A DNA stretch of 64,000 nt from a virus. The DNA is taken from positions 151,292 to 215,291 of IMG/VR virus record IMGVR_UViG_3300029908_000004. One strand, 5' to 3'. The notes beneath the pieces were generated by a model that searched no databases, was not told the DNA's origin, and saw only the letters and a program-made list of their open reading frames with translations. Below, piece by piece: positions 18,477-29,431 of the stretch (position 1 is the first letter of the stretch; every line of letters begins with the position of its first letter). The position numbers were made by a program, and so were the translations under genes.

Positions 18477-20027
18477 ATGCCTAATTATAAATCCCATCTT
18501 ACTCAAGTGCTTCTCAATTGTTTTGATCCAAAGGATGTTCGTGTAGCACAACAACCTTACACAATTGATTCACAAATGCTGAATCTTGCTGCTTGCGCAA
18601 GAGAGAGTACAAACATGCGCGTATCAAGGGAAATTAACGCAGCCAACCCAATGAAGGTTCCATTAAATATAGACAATATGGGTAGATATTTTATGGCTGC
18701 TTTGCCACCATCTCTTGATTTAACTAATACTGTGTCTGCATCTACTATCCTACCAGTTTTACATAGTGTAACCGGGACATTAGGGTCTCAGACTATAACT
18801 CTAACCCCTTTTGATGACACATTACCCATTCCAACAGGAATTTTGGTTGATACCACTAGGTCTTCTGTGCCTTTATCAAACGCAGTTATGATAAGGATGA
18901 CAGGATCTTTAGATTCCTATAATAACCCGCTGACACAACAATCTGGACCACTGGTTATGCCTATACCAAATAACATAACATTCTGGTTAGATAATATGGG
19001 GGTAAACACTGGATCAATAGAGATTCTTATAACTGGAGAATTGTATCCTAGACCGGTATGGACACAGCAAAGAAGTACATATCAAGAATCCCTTGTAACT
19101 ACAGTCTCACAAGGGGCTTTCACTTCTGATCTACGTTGGGAAGTTATAGATAACATTACTGTTAGGGGTATGCCTAATGGTGCCACATTAACTTGTTGGT
19201 GTTTCCCATTTAATCTACCCGCATGTCCAGATCCAGATAGACCATACGTGAATCACGCCTATAGGGATGAAAATATTCCTAGATATTGGAAGATTCAGGG
19301 AAACTTATTAAGTGAAGTGTATATCAGAGGGCTAGATACAGGGTTAGAAATATGTAATACATATTCAACTGATTTAGATTTGGTAGATGTGGTTGTAGAA
19401 CCAAATACATATGGTTTATTCGCGGTCACCGAATCTTCAATAATCTATATTGATAGAAGGGAACCCCTACCAACTAATTTAACAGCCACGGCTATACAGG
19501 TTCAGCCAGTCTGTGGAATAAACGCACACTTAGATACTTCAAAAGATCCTTCACAGCAGAGATGGGTGAACCTTCTTCCTGTTTTATATACAGGTGCACA
19601 GATTCTCAAATATAGATGGTCTGTGTTGGATCCAAACGGAACACAATATAGCATAACGAATAGTGGTGCTTTTACATCGTTTAAAGTATCTTTTGGTTGG
19701 CGTAGTGGTTACCCAACCAAACATACCTTCCCATTAATTAATACTGGAACTTATACAATTACTTTGGAATGTCAAGATATTACTGGGGCTATAACAAAGG
19801 AGTCCGTCTTATATAATAATTTGGCTCTAGCGCCACAAGTGTCGTTACCAGTCCCATTCGTTCCTCAGGTCGCTGGTATTTGTTTTGATAGTTTTGATCA
19901 AGCTTGGATATGGACAGGATCTTATGCGATACCGGTGATGTTTACTTATGATTCTTACATATTAGATATAGCTAATCAAGCCATCTATGTTACAAAGAAT
20001 TATGACAGTATAGAGGTAACCAATTAA
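18477..20027 (+). CDS. Tail/baseplate structural protein
   Basis: A 516-residue protein rich in Thr, Asn and Pro with predicted beta structure, starting one base after the J-like gene and ending in a TAATG overlap with the next. The stretch CWCFPFNLPACPDPDRPY (middle) holds clustered cysteines. The C-terminal third (TGTYTITLECQDITGAI) looks Ig-like. No named family is recognised. Position suggests a baseplate-periphery or fibre-attachment protein. Confidence 0.65.
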   Translation: MPNYKSHLTQVLLNCFDPKDVRVAQQPYTIDSQMLNLAACARESTNMRVSREINAANPMKVPLNIDNMGRYFMAALPPSLDLTNTVSASTILPVLHSVTGTLGSQTITLTPFDDTLPIPTGILVDTTRSSVPLSNAVMIRMTGSLDSYNNPLTQQSGPLVMPIPNNITFWLDNMGVNTGSIEILITGELYPRPVWTQQRSTYQESLVTTVSQGAFTSDLRWEVIDNITVRGMPNGATLTCWCFPFNLPACPDPDRPYVNHAYRDENIPRYWKIQGNLLSEVYIRGLDTGLEICNTYSTDLDLVDVVVEPNTYGLFAVTESSIIYIDRREPLPTNLTATAIQVQPVCGINAHLDTSKDPSQQRWVNLLPVLYTGAQILKYRWSVLDPNGTQYSITNSGAFTSFKVSFGWRSGYPTKHTFPLINTGTYTITLECQDITGAITKESVLYNNLALAPQVSLPVPFVPQVAGICFDSFDQAWIWTGSYAIPVMFTYDSYILDIANQAIYVTKNYDSIEVTN

Positions 20028-20827
20028 TGTCAACATTTTATCTTGGCCCAGAGACCATAACGCCAGTAAATAGTACTACTTATGTTGATATGCTGGGTGT
20101 AAACGTTGGGCTGACACGATTGCCGGGTGAGTCAGCATCAGAGTTTATGAAGCGGGTAACTGTCATGGGGAATATCCCACAGAACTACGCGTATGCCTCT
20201 ATGTTACAACGTATAGCCACAGAGCTAGGATTGAGCACTTATGTTGGGATACAATTGACAGCAACAACACCCGTTGTTGTAACTTGCTCAATATCTGGGT
20301 TAGTAATTACAAGTCTGAACGGAAGTATACAGTATGTCTCTTCTCCATTACTAACTATAGCCCAAGATAATGTTTGGTCTTGGAGGATGTTATCCAATAT
20401 AGTGTCTGATATAAATATAACAACGACAACTAGCGGGGTTACAGCAACACTTATTCAAGATAGATTGGCTCTATGTTTATCAAAACAAACAAATTATTTA
20501 TGGACACAGGAATCAGTAGATGGTTGGTCTCATACATTCCAGCAGAAAAACCCTCAAATTAGCACCATAACATTTAATATGGCTGTGCCTTCATACACAA
20601 TACATGGTAGTACCATACTATTCTCATCAGAAGTTCCTGTAGAAGCTACTATAACTTATGTGTACGTAGCGATGCCTTTTGATGTAGTTGTAAGTGATGT
20701 GGGTATGTTTGGTCTTACTGACCCAGCTTTTGCTACTATAGCTACAAACGGTTCGATACTAACACAACAAGCTATGGAAATATTGAATGACGTAATGACG
20801 AGAGATAGGTCGTACTGGACTAAATAA
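20027..20827 (+). CDS. Tail structural protein, 266 residues
   Basis: The N-terminus is short and helical (LPGESASEFMKRVTVMG) and the rest is beta-rich (TTTTSGVTATL, VEATITYVYVAMPFD). It is coupled to both neighbours by TAATG and immediate adjacency. No family recognised. It probably belongs to the baseplate or proximal fibre assembly. Confidence 0.65.
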   Translation: MSTFYLGPETITPVNSTTYVDMLGVNVGLTRLPGESASEFMKRVTVMGNIPQNYAYASMLQRIATELGLSTYVGIQLTATTPVVVTCSISGLVITSLNGSIQYVSSPLLTIAQDNVWSWRMLSNIVSDINITTTTSGVTATLIQDRLALCLSKQTNYLWTQESVDGWSHTFQQKNPQISTITFNMAVPSYTIHGSTILFSSEVPVEATITYVYVAMPFDVVVSDVGMFGLTDPAFATIATNGSILTQQAMEILNDVMTRDRSYWTK

Positions 20828-23269
20828 ATGATCGGATTCTATAAAAGCTATGACGCTATAAATAACACTCTATCTCTTCCTATTGGTGGTGGGATACCAA
20901 AGAAGTTCCTTGTTCCAGAATATGGTTATACCAAGACAACTACTATATATCTTGGTGATACAGATAATGTTACTTGGGTAAGCTCGAATACAACTTCTAG
21001 CGGTGGTGTGGTTACACCCGGATCAAACATAATTATTTATCCATTCGGGCCAAACTTAGCAAACGGGATAATTGTATCTTTGTCTGTTGGTGATAACCCA
21101 TTCGGTGTGTCAGGAATGCCAGTAATTCTAAGTTCCAATCACATATCCAGTGGGACTGTTGTACCAGTAAATATACAAGTTACTGTGGCAGCTGGAGCCG
21201 AACAAGATTTTAATAGTTGGGGTATACAGGCGTCATCTCTAATAATGCTTAATGGAACCACATTAGGAGCTAGTCAGACCTCACCCACAGCTCCTTGCTA
21301 TGTTTTCAGATGCGATGCAGGATTATCAATTTCTACTAGGTTGTTGGCAACTAATAGACAGATCCCATCAACTATGCCGGGGTTTATAGTTGGTCAATAT
21401 AGGTGGAGAGGTGAAGACACAAGGAATGCAACATCTTTTATTCCAACAAGTTGGGACCAAAACACTTCTGCGATAATGGATGATTTTATAGCTGGAATTG
21501 GCTGTAACGACGATCTAGAGCCATTAGACCTTATCCAAACTTCAGACGATAACATTCACTTGGAAGTTAATCATGGTTGCTATTTCACTGGCGTTAACGG
21601 TTATTATTTGCCTGCTGAACCAGATTTGAGGTTTTATCCGTCCTATGGTCCAAATCTAACATTTACTTTACCTTATGCCCCAACTCCACAAACACCAATA
21701 TTTGTTGGGACTTGGGCGTTAGATAGACAGAACTTCTATGAAAAGAACTTAGAGTATAGGTATGCTTGTACTCTAGTTAACCCAGACAACACCCCTAGGA
21801 CGGATCTACCAACCCTATACTATACACTAAATAGAAGTACTAATTCTATTACGTTAAATACACCACAACCTACAACACAAACTTTGTTATTGGGGACAAT
21901 AAGTGGTAATCCAGTAGATTATTTCAATATACCAGTATATCCAATATACAACATCTCCTTGGTATATGCTGATCCCGGTGTAGACTCAGTTTCTGGGGAG
22001 CCTTTACTCCCATTATATGCTGATAAATTTGTATTTAATCAATCTTCTGGGACAATAACTATAACTTCTACCACTGGTTCAGGTTCATCTATTAAGAATG
22101 CCAACGTTGGACAAGGTGTATACGCAAAATGTAGCCCTGCTATAGCAGTATCCTATGAAAAGAATACTGGGGTTACTACAACAGAAATTGGTATAGATTT
22201 GAATCCAGCGTTTAGTGGTGTATCCTCTGGATATGTTTATTTACAGCACCGTAGACAACAAGTTGCTTCACTACAGTTAGCTTGTGATAAACCTAGGATA
22301 GGAATCCCAGAGACACTAAGCAGTATTATAGGTCTAATAGCGTATGGTCCTATATATTACGGTTTTGATTACACTTTATTGACAGTTACCGCATATAGCA
22401 ATGATAATATAACACCAGTACCCAACGCAACATTGAACGTTATAGTTGACCCAGATAATTGGAAGGGCACACTTAATTATATAGATCCGACTATCGAACC
22501 GGTTACTGTAGTAACTGGAGCAGATGGCTCAGCCAATCTTATATATACGCCGGCTACTAATCCGGGCATTTGGATACCAAATATAGCTGCTCCAACACCA
22601 ATTAGTGTTGGTTCTCTTGGTGGTACGTTTACTATCACTAATACAAATGATACTTTAGTCCTTCCAGAGGTGGTACAGGTGGGACAAGTCTGGAACTCTT
22701 TGAACGCTCCCAACTATTGGACAATAACTACTTATACAGTTTTAGATAATCAGCCTCAATTAGGTATGGTAGGAGCAAATCCTTTATTAGGACAGGTCCC
22801 TTGGGCAACTACAGGGACTCCCGGTGCAATAGGATACGCTACTAACGGCATGAGAGTGACGTGGTTAGACACAACTACCCATTTCCCATCACCTGATATA
22901 TCAATACTAAACCCATTACCTTCTGTACCAACTTATCCTATTAATGTTTATGATATAAACGGGCATAACCAATCTTCTGAAGATTTTAATGGAGAGGTTA
23001 AGTACATACAATATGCTACATCTTTACCTACTCCAACTGGGTTAGGGGCTTATTTTGTAGTATTTACCCAACGCCCAACCATTCAGCTTCAATTGAGTGG
23101 GTCTAATGTAGTTTCTAATACCATCATGTTACAGTGTGTATGCCAGGACGAATCCAATCAGGTAACTCCTTGGTTGACCCTTAACGACACAATACAAGGT
23201 GTCCTTAATCAATATCGTTTGGGATGGACCAAAAATGGACCTCCAAATGTTAGATTTCCGGGAGTATAA
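20828..23269 (+). CDS. Large tail/fibre protein with a bacterial Ig-like domain
   Basis: An 813-residue beta-rich protein. About residues 517-585 resemble a Big_1-type immunoglobulin-like domain: LLTVTAYSNDNITPVPNATL followed by VVTGADGSANLIYTPA, with the typical PVPNA turn and DG.a.l.Y strand. Such domains decorate virions and can bind surface sugars. The remainder shows no recognised family. The start directly follows the stop of the previous gene. Probable fibre or decorating protein. Confidence 0.7.
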   Translation: MIGFYKSYDAINNTLSLPIGGGIPKKFLVPEYGYTKTTTIYLGDTDNVTWVSSNTTSSGGVVTPGSNIIIYPFGPNLANGIIVSLSVGDNPFGVSGMPVILSSNHISSGTVVPVNIQVTVAAGAEQDFNSWGIQASSLIMLNGTTLGASQTSPTAPCYVFRCDAGLSISTRLLATNRQIPSTMPGFIVGQYRWRGEDTRNATSFIPTSWDQNTSAIMDDFIAGIGCNDDLEPLDLIQTSDDNIHLEVNHGCYFTGVNGYYLPAEPDLRFYPSYGPNLTFTLPYAPTPQTPIFVGTWALDRQNFYEKNLEYRYACTLVNPDNTPRTDLPTLYYTLNRSTNSITLNTPQPTTQTLLLGTISGNPVDYFNIPVYPIYNISLVYADPGVDSVSGEPLLPLYADKFVFNQSSGTITITSTTGSGSSIKNANVGQGVYAKCSPAIAVSYEKNTGVTTTEIGIDLNPAFSGVSSGYVYLQHRRQQVASLQLACDKPRIGIPETLSSIIGLIAYGPIYYGFDYTLLTVTAYSNDNITPVPNATLNVIVDPDNWKGTLNYIDPTIEPVTVVTGADGSANLIYTPATNPGIWIPNIAAPTPISVGSLGGTFTITNTNDTLVLPEVVQVGQVWNSLNAPNYWTITTYTVLDNQPQLGMVGANPLLGQVPWATTGTPGAIGYATNGMRVTWLDTTTHFPSPDISILNPLPSVPTYPINVYDINGHNQSSEDFNGEVKYIQYATSLPTPTGLGAYFVVFTQRPTIQLQLSGSNVVSNTIMLQCVCQDESNQVTPWLTLNDTIQGVLNQYRLGWTKNGPPNVRFPGV

Positions 23270-23272
23270 TTA

Positions 23273-24991
23273 ATGTCTACTTATGACCCAACTAGATACA
23301 GGTCGATAACGTTCCAACCAGAATATATTCTAGATGCTAGTGAATTGAATGAATTACAAGTTATAGGGAACAACGCAAATTCTAATGCATTAAGTGCTAT
23401 ATATAAGCAAGGAGCTTTATTAAATGCTGTCTGTAGTATAAGCGGGTATACCGTAACTTATACTTCTGCTGATGGTGTTAACCCAATGCGTGTATTTGTA
23501 CGCGATAGGTTTGAGAATATCAAAACTGTCACGACAGATATAGGTCCAGAATTTCCACCTATTTCATTGAATCTATCTTTATCACAGACGAATATTTATC
23601 TAAATTGGGTAATAGTCTCTGTACCGAATACTCTTGACACTTCCTTAGTATCCCCAGCTGGGGAACTACAGTTATCATTCTCTGCTATTGATACCTCTTC
23701 GGCTTCTATAGTTGGCACTCAGATAGCAAAGAATACTTCTCCAATTATAGTGGCTACCTTTGCGGCTAATGGTAGTACCTTAGTAAGTGTGCCAGTTGAT
23801 AATGTCATACCACAAGCTCTAGCTTCTAATACCACTTCTGGGCTGGTATCTTTATCTACTTATGAAACTAATGGAGTTGCTGTAGCAAATAGCGACCCAC
23901 GCAATTCGGACGCTCGCGTACCATTACCTCTATCAGTTACTAATTCTACTGTTTACGCTCCTACAGCTTCTAGTGATTCTAATACGGATGGAACAACGGT
24001 ATACACAGATACCCAAGGGGTCAGTGCCACCAAAATTCTACTTCAAGTGGCCACACAATGCCTTGAAGATGGATGGAACTGGCTTAAGAATCAGTTCTTG
24101 ATCCTACAAGCGGCTTACGGCGCTCACCAAGGGGCTACCCTTGGTCCAACAAACGTCCATCCTATCCCAACCCCTAGTATGGTTGGGGCGGCACCACTCC
24201 AACACGTAGGAACCCAGTTAGGTCTAGGTACTGACGCTGGTATATACCAATCTCATCAACCATTAGTCACTGCTAGCACTGGAGGGTTCCAATTAGCAAG
24301 AGGAACTGCTGGGGCTGGAGCTCCAGATGACCCAGCATTTGGTGTTCAAAACACCACTGAAAACCTTGTTAGCTTGAATCATGATGGTGATGTGTGGTCT
24401 TCTTTGGCTAATGTAAACGTAGCAACAGCGGCAAATGGAACTGAGGCTCTTACTGTGGTTACATTACCGAGTCAATCCCTTGGTCATATGTCTAGCGTAG
24501 CTTCAGTATTAGCCACTCATGTAAATCAGATTAGTCACTGTAATCCACACGGGCTGGTAGCTCACGATATAGACGCTCCAAATATAGAACAGATCCCAAG
24601 TCTTGTAGAACCAATGTTCCCTTGGTTACAGTCTGCTAATGGTTATATAAATATTCCAACATCTACTCCTGGAGTAAATTTGCTTGTTCAGTGGGGCACT
24701 GTGACGATTACACCCCCTGTGGAGTTCAACATCAACGGTTCTGTGAGTTTCTCTGCACCGAATATTCCTTTTCCCATGGCAAGAGTTTATACAGGAATTC
24801 AGCTTGTGAATCCTTATCCAACAGGAGTCGGATTCGGTGATCATACAAATGAGGCAACAGGGGCGCTTGCCCCCGATGCCAGTCCTGCAGCTGCTCTTTC
24901 TGGGTTTAACTACGCATTCAGTTGCAATGGTGGAGAATCTGGTTTTGGTGCATGGCCTCTTACTTTCTTCTGGCTTGCTATAGGTTACTAG
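23273..24991 (+). CDS. Tail fibre protein with ELNELQ anchor and gp53-like receptor-tip domain
   Basis: A 572-residue fibre. The N-terminus (YRSITFQPEYILDASELNEL) matches a baseplate-anchoring domain found at the start of many phage tail proteins. The middle has the fibre motif NSDPRNSDARVPLP and a His-rich part (THVNQISHCNPHGLVAHD). The last ~115 residues form a typical receptor-binding tip: SANGYINIPTSTPG, LLVQWGTV, and the terminal FFWLAIGY. The tip-coding DNA (about 24660-24991) is more GC-rich than the rest of the gene, suggesting domain exchange. It likely recognises the host surface. Confidence 0.85.
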   Translation: MSTYDPTRYRSITFQPEYILDASELNELQVIGNNANSNALSAIYKQGALLNAVCSISGYTVTYTSADGVNPMRVFVRDRFENIKTVTTDIGPEFPPISLNLSLSQTNIYLNWVIVSVPNTLDTSLVSPAGELQLSFSAIDTSSASIVGTQIAKNTSPIIVATFAANGSTLVSVPVDNVIPQALASNTTSGLVSLSTYETNGVAVANSDPRNSDARVPLPLSVTNSTVYAPTASSDSNTDGTTVYTDTQGVSATKILLQVATQCLEDGWNWLKNQFLILQAAYGAHQGATLGPTNVHPIPTPSMVGAAPLQHVGTQLGLGTDAGIYQSHQPLVTASTGGFQLARGTAGAGAPDDPAFGVQNTTENLVSLNHDGDVWSSLANVNVATAANGTEALTVVTLPSQSLGHMSSVASVLATHVNQISHCNPHGLVAHDIDAPNIEQIPSLVEPMFPWLQSANGYINIPTSTPGVNLLVQWGTVTITPPVEFNINGSVSFSAPNIPFPMARVYTGIQLVNPYPTGVGFGDHTNEATGALAPDASPAAALSGFNYAFSCNGGESGFGAWPLTFFWLAIGY

Positions 24992-24998
24992 AAGAGTC

Positions 24999-26675
24999 AT
25001 GACAAATATATCAAGACCCCCTGTTCCTCCACGAGCTGTAATGAATGAAGGAATAGTAAATTTCTACTATAGTCAGATACTACCACCTACAAAGTCGGTA
25101 GCGATAGCCTACGTGTCTACGCCTATAAACACACCAGCACAGATTACTAATATAGATAATATTCCTTTATCTTCTACAGCTCCTACGTTAGGGCCGGGCC
25201 AATTAGGGGTGTGGGTGCCGTCTGTACAAGATATTACGGATCCCGTTCCTCATTTCCCGATTACAGCAGGGGCAATAGACTATGGGGTATCTGTAATTAT
25301 CTCTGATTATACTGATTATGTCGTTAAGAATCAATACTTTGAACTGACTACTCAATTTGCTATTAGCACAAATATCGCTGGGACTCCACTTTATTACTTT
25401 CACCAGTTGCCTTCAGGCGTAACTAATGCTACACTATTAGATATCTCTGGTAATATAGTCACTAATCAACCATTCGAGATAGTTGATTCCTGCTTATACC
25501 ACAGCTGTGATGGAAAACCATATAGGATTAGATACGTTAATCCAGCAGGTAACTACGTATCGACTACGTTACTAAAGTATACCCCAGTATTGACACCGGG
25601 TAGCGCTACATCAGCTACTCAGTATGATTATAATAATGCTCAAACCATAACAATGTACTTACCGTCTACAGCAGCTATTAGATTCTTACAACCGTCAGGA
25701 TATCAAGTATTTCCTCCCTATAACTCCTCACCAAATACACCTTGGTATTTGAGAATAGGGTATTCGGTGTCAGCTTTCCCTGCTGAGTGGGCAAAGATGC
25801 CTTTCCAACCATATAAACCATATATGTTGGGAACTTGGGTAAGCGGTAAAGTATTAGATACTACATTAGTTGAGTTCGAGCGCCCGGGGATGAACCCAGA
25901 TTATTTACCTGATATATTAGTGTTTAATGCTGATAACTCATTCAAATATGCTTTAGAAGGAATGGCCAGCGCGCAAACTACAGGAACAACAGAGATACAA
26001 ACTAAAGGATCAATGTACAACTGGACTCGTGGTATGCTTTCTGCCTCAACAACAGACTTTTATAAGGCTAGAGTAGACTTGTCTGTAACGTTAGACCCAA
26101 CTGATATCGTATTTGGTTTCTATACGTATATGGAACCAAACTACCTAATGATAGATTTGGATGTAAACCCATACACAAATCCATTGGTAAAGAATAATGT
26201 AATAAATATTTATTATAAGAATGACCCGGCGATACCGACTAAGAATATCTTTTATGCGGTATACCCATTCGATGCTCAAGAAGGCAGCATCCCGTTGTTG
26301 ACTAACGACACTAACCCGTCAGTCACTGGGACTTTATTTGGAGTAGTTGTTTCTGGAACTGCAGTTGGTATAGATCAGTTCACAGTAGAGGATGTAAGAG
26401 TAAGAGGTGGTGGGTTAGCCATTATACACCAAGATGTACCACAAGCTGTGAACTTCTGGGACTTGGGTTATTGGGACGGGAAGCCATGGCCAATAGGTGG
26501 TGTTGTAGTTCTTTACCTACCGCTATCACCAGATGGAACAGGCGTACAAAGTAATGGAACAGATACTATTTCAGCAGCAGATGTATCAAGTGTGGTATCC
26601 TCTATATTACCAATGGGAACTATGGCAAGTATAAGGTACTATGACCAAAAGGGTAATGAAACTATATTCCCATAG
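24999..26675 (+). CDS. Tail/fibre structural protein, 558 residues
   Basis: A beta-rich protein starting seven bases after the fibre gene. The Pro-rich N-terminus (MTNISRPPVPPRAVMNEG) is followed by long Thr/Asn/Pro-rich stretches; no motif of a known enzyme is visible. Being immediately downstream of the gp53-like fibre, it may be a fibre partner or another baseplate attachment. Function not recognised. Confidence 0.65.
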   Translation: MTNISRPPVPPRAVMNEGIVNFYYSQILPPTKSVAIAYVSTPINTPAQITNIDNIPLSSTAPTLGPGQLGVWVPSVQDITDPVPHFPITAGAIDYGVSVIISDYTDYVVKNQYFELTTQFAISTNIAGTPLYYFHQLPSGVTNATLLDISGNIVTNQPFEIVDSCLYHSCDGKPYRIRYVNPAGNYVSTTLLKYTPVLTPGSATSATQYDYNNAQTITMYLPSTAAIRFLQPSGYQVFPPYNSSPNTPWYLRIGYSVSAFPAEWAKMPFQPYKPYMLGTWVSGKVLDTTLVEFERPGMNPDYLPDILVFNADNSFKYALEGMASAQTTGTTEIQTKGSMYNWTRGMLSASTTDFYKARVDLSVTLDPTDIVFGFYTYMEPNYLMIDLDVNPYTNPLVKNNVINIYYKNDPAIPTKNIFYAVYPFDAQEGSIPLLTNDTNPSVTGTLFGVVVSGTAVGIDQFTVEDVRVRGGGLAIIHQDVPQAVNFWDLGYWDGKPWPIGGVVVLYLPLSPDGTGVQSNGTDTISAADVSSVVSSILPMGTMASIRYYDQKGNETIFP

Positions 26676-26683
26676 GCGATAAT

Positions 26684-27235
26684 ATGCTAATAATAACACA
26701 TGTACCACAAGTATATATAAATTGGTGGATAAATGGGACTCAAGTAGTGGGGTTTAATTCATCAGGTACAAAAGTATTGACAGGTCTTTCTCTACCAGTA
26801 AGCTTTCCTGGAACAACGACACAAGGAACAGCCATAACAATGACTTCATCTTCCGTTGATTTACATACATTAGAGACTTTTACTAACGTAAGATTTTATT
26901 TAGGAGGTGACACAGATCAATTAGCATTTATACAAGGACCAAGTAATAACTCGGAGGTTATTCCATGGACAGAAAATATTACATCTCCGGGTGGAGTTCA
27001 AATTAGTTTTGATGGTGGTAAGACTTTCACATTATTTGATCAAACACATGGTTATATCGGGGATCCGTCAACTTGGATAATATTACCAGAGATAGCTGTT
27101 GGCACAGGTGGTGCTGATGGGGTTCTAGGACCTTATGATATGGCTTCTATGATTGTCCAAGTTACCATTCCTGAGTTAGCAGATCAGTTACAAATGATTA
27201 GTGTCAACTTAAATGTTGATTTTGATGTTATATAG
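26684..27235 (+). CDS. Small tail structural protein, 183 residues
   Basis: Beta-rich, with VQISFDGGKTFTLFDQTHGY in the middle, a pattern found in sandwich domains of tail proteins. The C-terminal half (MASMIVQVTIPELADQLQMI) looks like a terminal strand-helix element. It follows the preceding gene by eight bases. No family recognised. Confidence 0.65.
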   Translation: MLIITHVPQVYINWWINGTQVVGFNSSGTKVLTGLSLPVSFPGTTTQGTAITMTSSSVDLHTLETFTNVRFYLGGDTDQLAFIQGPSNNSEVIPWTENITSPGGVQISFDGGKTFTLFDQTHGYIGDPSTWIILPEIAVGTGGADGVLGPYDMASMIVQVTIPELADQLQMISVNLNVDFDVI

Positions 27236-27243
27236 GAGTAAGA

Positions 27244-27396
27244 ATGGAATCAAAAGAGATTCTGAAGAAATATAAAGATATAGCTGAGGCAGCAAAACTG
27301 CTAAGGCAAGCAGAAAGAGACTATCCTAAGAATAGACCTCAACACTCAGTATATAAAAACCAACTAGATCGGGCTTTAGAGGCACTGGAACTTTAG
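27244..27396 (+). CDS. Short helical protein, 50 residues
   Basis: A short gene between two structural genes, with a clear AGGAG site at 27234-27238 overlapping the upstream stop. The product is almost wholly alpha-helical and charged (KEILKKYKDIAEAAKLLRQA at the start), with a Pro-containing turn before a second helix. The TAG at 27394-27396 is followed one base later by the next ATG. It may be a small adaptor or chaperone for a neighbouring fibre. Function unknown. Confidence 0.65.
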   Translation: MESKEILKKYKDIAEAAKLLRQAERDYPKNRPQHSVYKNQLDRALEALEL

Positions 27397-27397
27397 A

Positions 27398-29431
27398 ATG
27401 CAATTATTAGGGGCATACGAATCACAATTAGCTACTTGGTATTACCAAGGTCTATTGAACTTGCTATCACAAGCGGTTCAAGCAGGCGATTATTCTGGTA
27501 ATGCAACATTTGACACAGCTACTATACAACAATTAATAGCTGAAGCACAGTCGTTTGCAGCATTACCTACAGATTCTGCCGGACAGCGGGTAACTGATGA
27601 TTACCTAAATCGGCCATTACAGCTATTAGCTATTAGATACGCATCCCTAGCACAAGAAGTTTCTTCATTTACAACAACCGCGAATGCACTTATCAGCGTT
27701 ATCAAGAAGGATACCTCCCTACTAGACCAATTAATTAGTGCTGGTTCTATTGATGCTTGGTGTAAATCTATGCCACAGCTTGGCGGTGCTCAAACCGCCC
27801 AATGGGATTTCACTATGGGATTAGGGAAGATATCTAATGATATACCATTAAAAGATCCAAATACAGGAATTATATATACCCCCTCTCCAGAGATAAATAC
27901 ATATTTATCAACATCTACTGGGTTAATAGGTGGTGGATTAATACCGAGCTCCCCAGTCACTAAAATAAGTATAAACGATATGACTTGGGGGTACAACGCT
28001 GGAAATGCGCAGGTAGAACAATTAGATGGGGACGATTGGACAGAGCTATCATTGTTAGAACCATATCCATTGGTTACGTATAATAAAATAAATGCTACTA
28101 TCCAATTCCCCATCAATTTGCCCGGTGGTTCAATAAACATTAGTAATTATATACAGCTCTCTGGATCTACTATAGGTGGGATGATCCCTACTTATGTAAG
28201 AATATTATTTACACCTAGACAGGTACAAAGATCTTTTAGCAATGTTGCATCTAGTAGTAGCGTTACATTATCAGCTAATTCTTATCCGTTCTCATTAAAT
28301 AACGTTAATGTTTTCAGTGATACCACTTTCTATTCAGAAGGCACAGATTATACATTACAAGGATGGATTGGTCCATTAGGTGGTGACTCAGAACAGGGAG
28401 GGGCAAGTGTATTGGCAGGAACTTTAACCTCTATAGACTTACCTAGTTCTTTCACGGTAATGTTCACAGAGATGTACCCATCGTATCAATGCTCAGTAAA
28501 TCAAGTAGATTGGAGTGAACCAATCATGCTGGATATTGATAGGCCATATCCTGATACAGAAACTCTATTTCCTCCAATTCCTTGGGGACCCAACTATTCT
28601 TTCCCAATAACAGATGAAGAGGGGAATGCTACTGGGGTTTATATGTCCCTAGTAAAGCCACTACCCTACGAGCTATATCTACTAGTAAATAATCAAGCGG
28701 ATACAAATGTAGGTGCTACAGCTACTTTAACAGTACAATTTGAGCAACCTACTTACATGACTGGTGTACACCTATCAACGTATACTGAGTACCCAACAAT
28801 ATTAACAAACGTATCTATAGTAGATTTTGAGAACACAACGACTATATTCCAAGGAAACACTATATTAGATAGAGAATTGACTATAAACTTTCCAAGGCAA
28901 ATAGTAAAACAAGCTATATTAACCTTCTATCAGCAGAATTACACTTTCGAGATTTACTCCGTCAACCCAAATGATCAATTAAGACGTTCTATTATGGCGC
29001 AGGTACAACCACTTTTACCTTATGCTGTGCAGAGGAGTCTGCCACCGTCTCCTGTACAATATGACGGGGTATTATATGAATTTGGATTTGAAAACATATA
29101 TGGAGAGGATAGAAGCAGTACAGTTCCCACTGTATTCTCTTCTGGTCCTTATAGTTTTAATGGTGCACCTGAAATAATGAGGTTTGATTGTTTAGGTTCA
29201 GGAACCTATAGTTGTTACTTATATTATAAGGCTTATAATGGTAATGGTGTTATAGTAGATGAAAACTTATCAGGGATACTTATAGCTACTCCTAGTTGTT
29301 TCTGTTTTCCACTAGCATCAACTGTGCCACACGCTGATATTAATAATGTAGATGTATGGATATCTTTTATCCACAGATCTACGGATGCTTTAATACAGAA
29401 ATTCTTGATTCAGGTGACCTCAAATGTTTAA
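27398..29431 (+). CDS. Large tail/fibre protein, 677 residues
   Basis: The N-terminal ~120 residues are helical (QQLIAEAQSFAAL, LQLLAIRYASLAQEV) and could form a trimeric or attachment stalk. The rest is beta-rich. A segment around residues 260-340 and one around 450-520 have the look of discoidin-like or jelly-roll modules also suspected in the next two genes. It overlaps the next gene by 8 bases. Probable fibre or baseplate arm protein; no exact family recognised. Confidence 0.65.
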   Translation: MQLLGAYESQLATWYYQGLLNLLSQAVQAGDYSGNATFDTATIQQLIAEAQSFAALPTDSAGQRVTDDYLNRPLQLLAIRYASLAQEVSSFTTTANALISVIKKDTSLLDQLISAGSIDAWCKSMPQLGGAQTAQWDFTMGLGKISNDIPLKDPNTGIIYTPSPEINTYLSTSTGLIGGGLIPSSPVTKISINDMTWGYNAGNAQVEQLDGDDWTELSLLEPYPLVTYNKINATIQFPINLPGGSINISNYIQLSGSTIGGMIPTYVRILFTPRQVQRSFSNVASSSSVTLSANSYPFSLNNVNVFSDTTFYSEGTDYTLQGWIGPLGGDSEQGGASVLAGTLTSIDLPSSFTVMFTEMYPSYQCSVNQVDWSEPIMLDIDRPYPDTETLFPPIPWGPNYSFPITDEEGNATGVYMSLVKPLPYELYLLVNNQADTNVGATATLTVQFEQPTYMTGVHLSTYTEYPTILTNVSIVDFENTTTIFQGNTILDRELTINFPRQIVKQAILTFYQQNYTFEIYSVNPNDQLRRSIMAQVQPLLPYAVQRSLPPSPVQYDGVLYEFGFENIYGEDRSSTVPTVFSSGPYSFNGAPEIMRFDCLGSGTYSCYLYYKAYNGNGVIVDENLSGILIATPSCFCFPLASTVPHADINNVDVWISFIHRSTDALIQKFLIQVTSNV

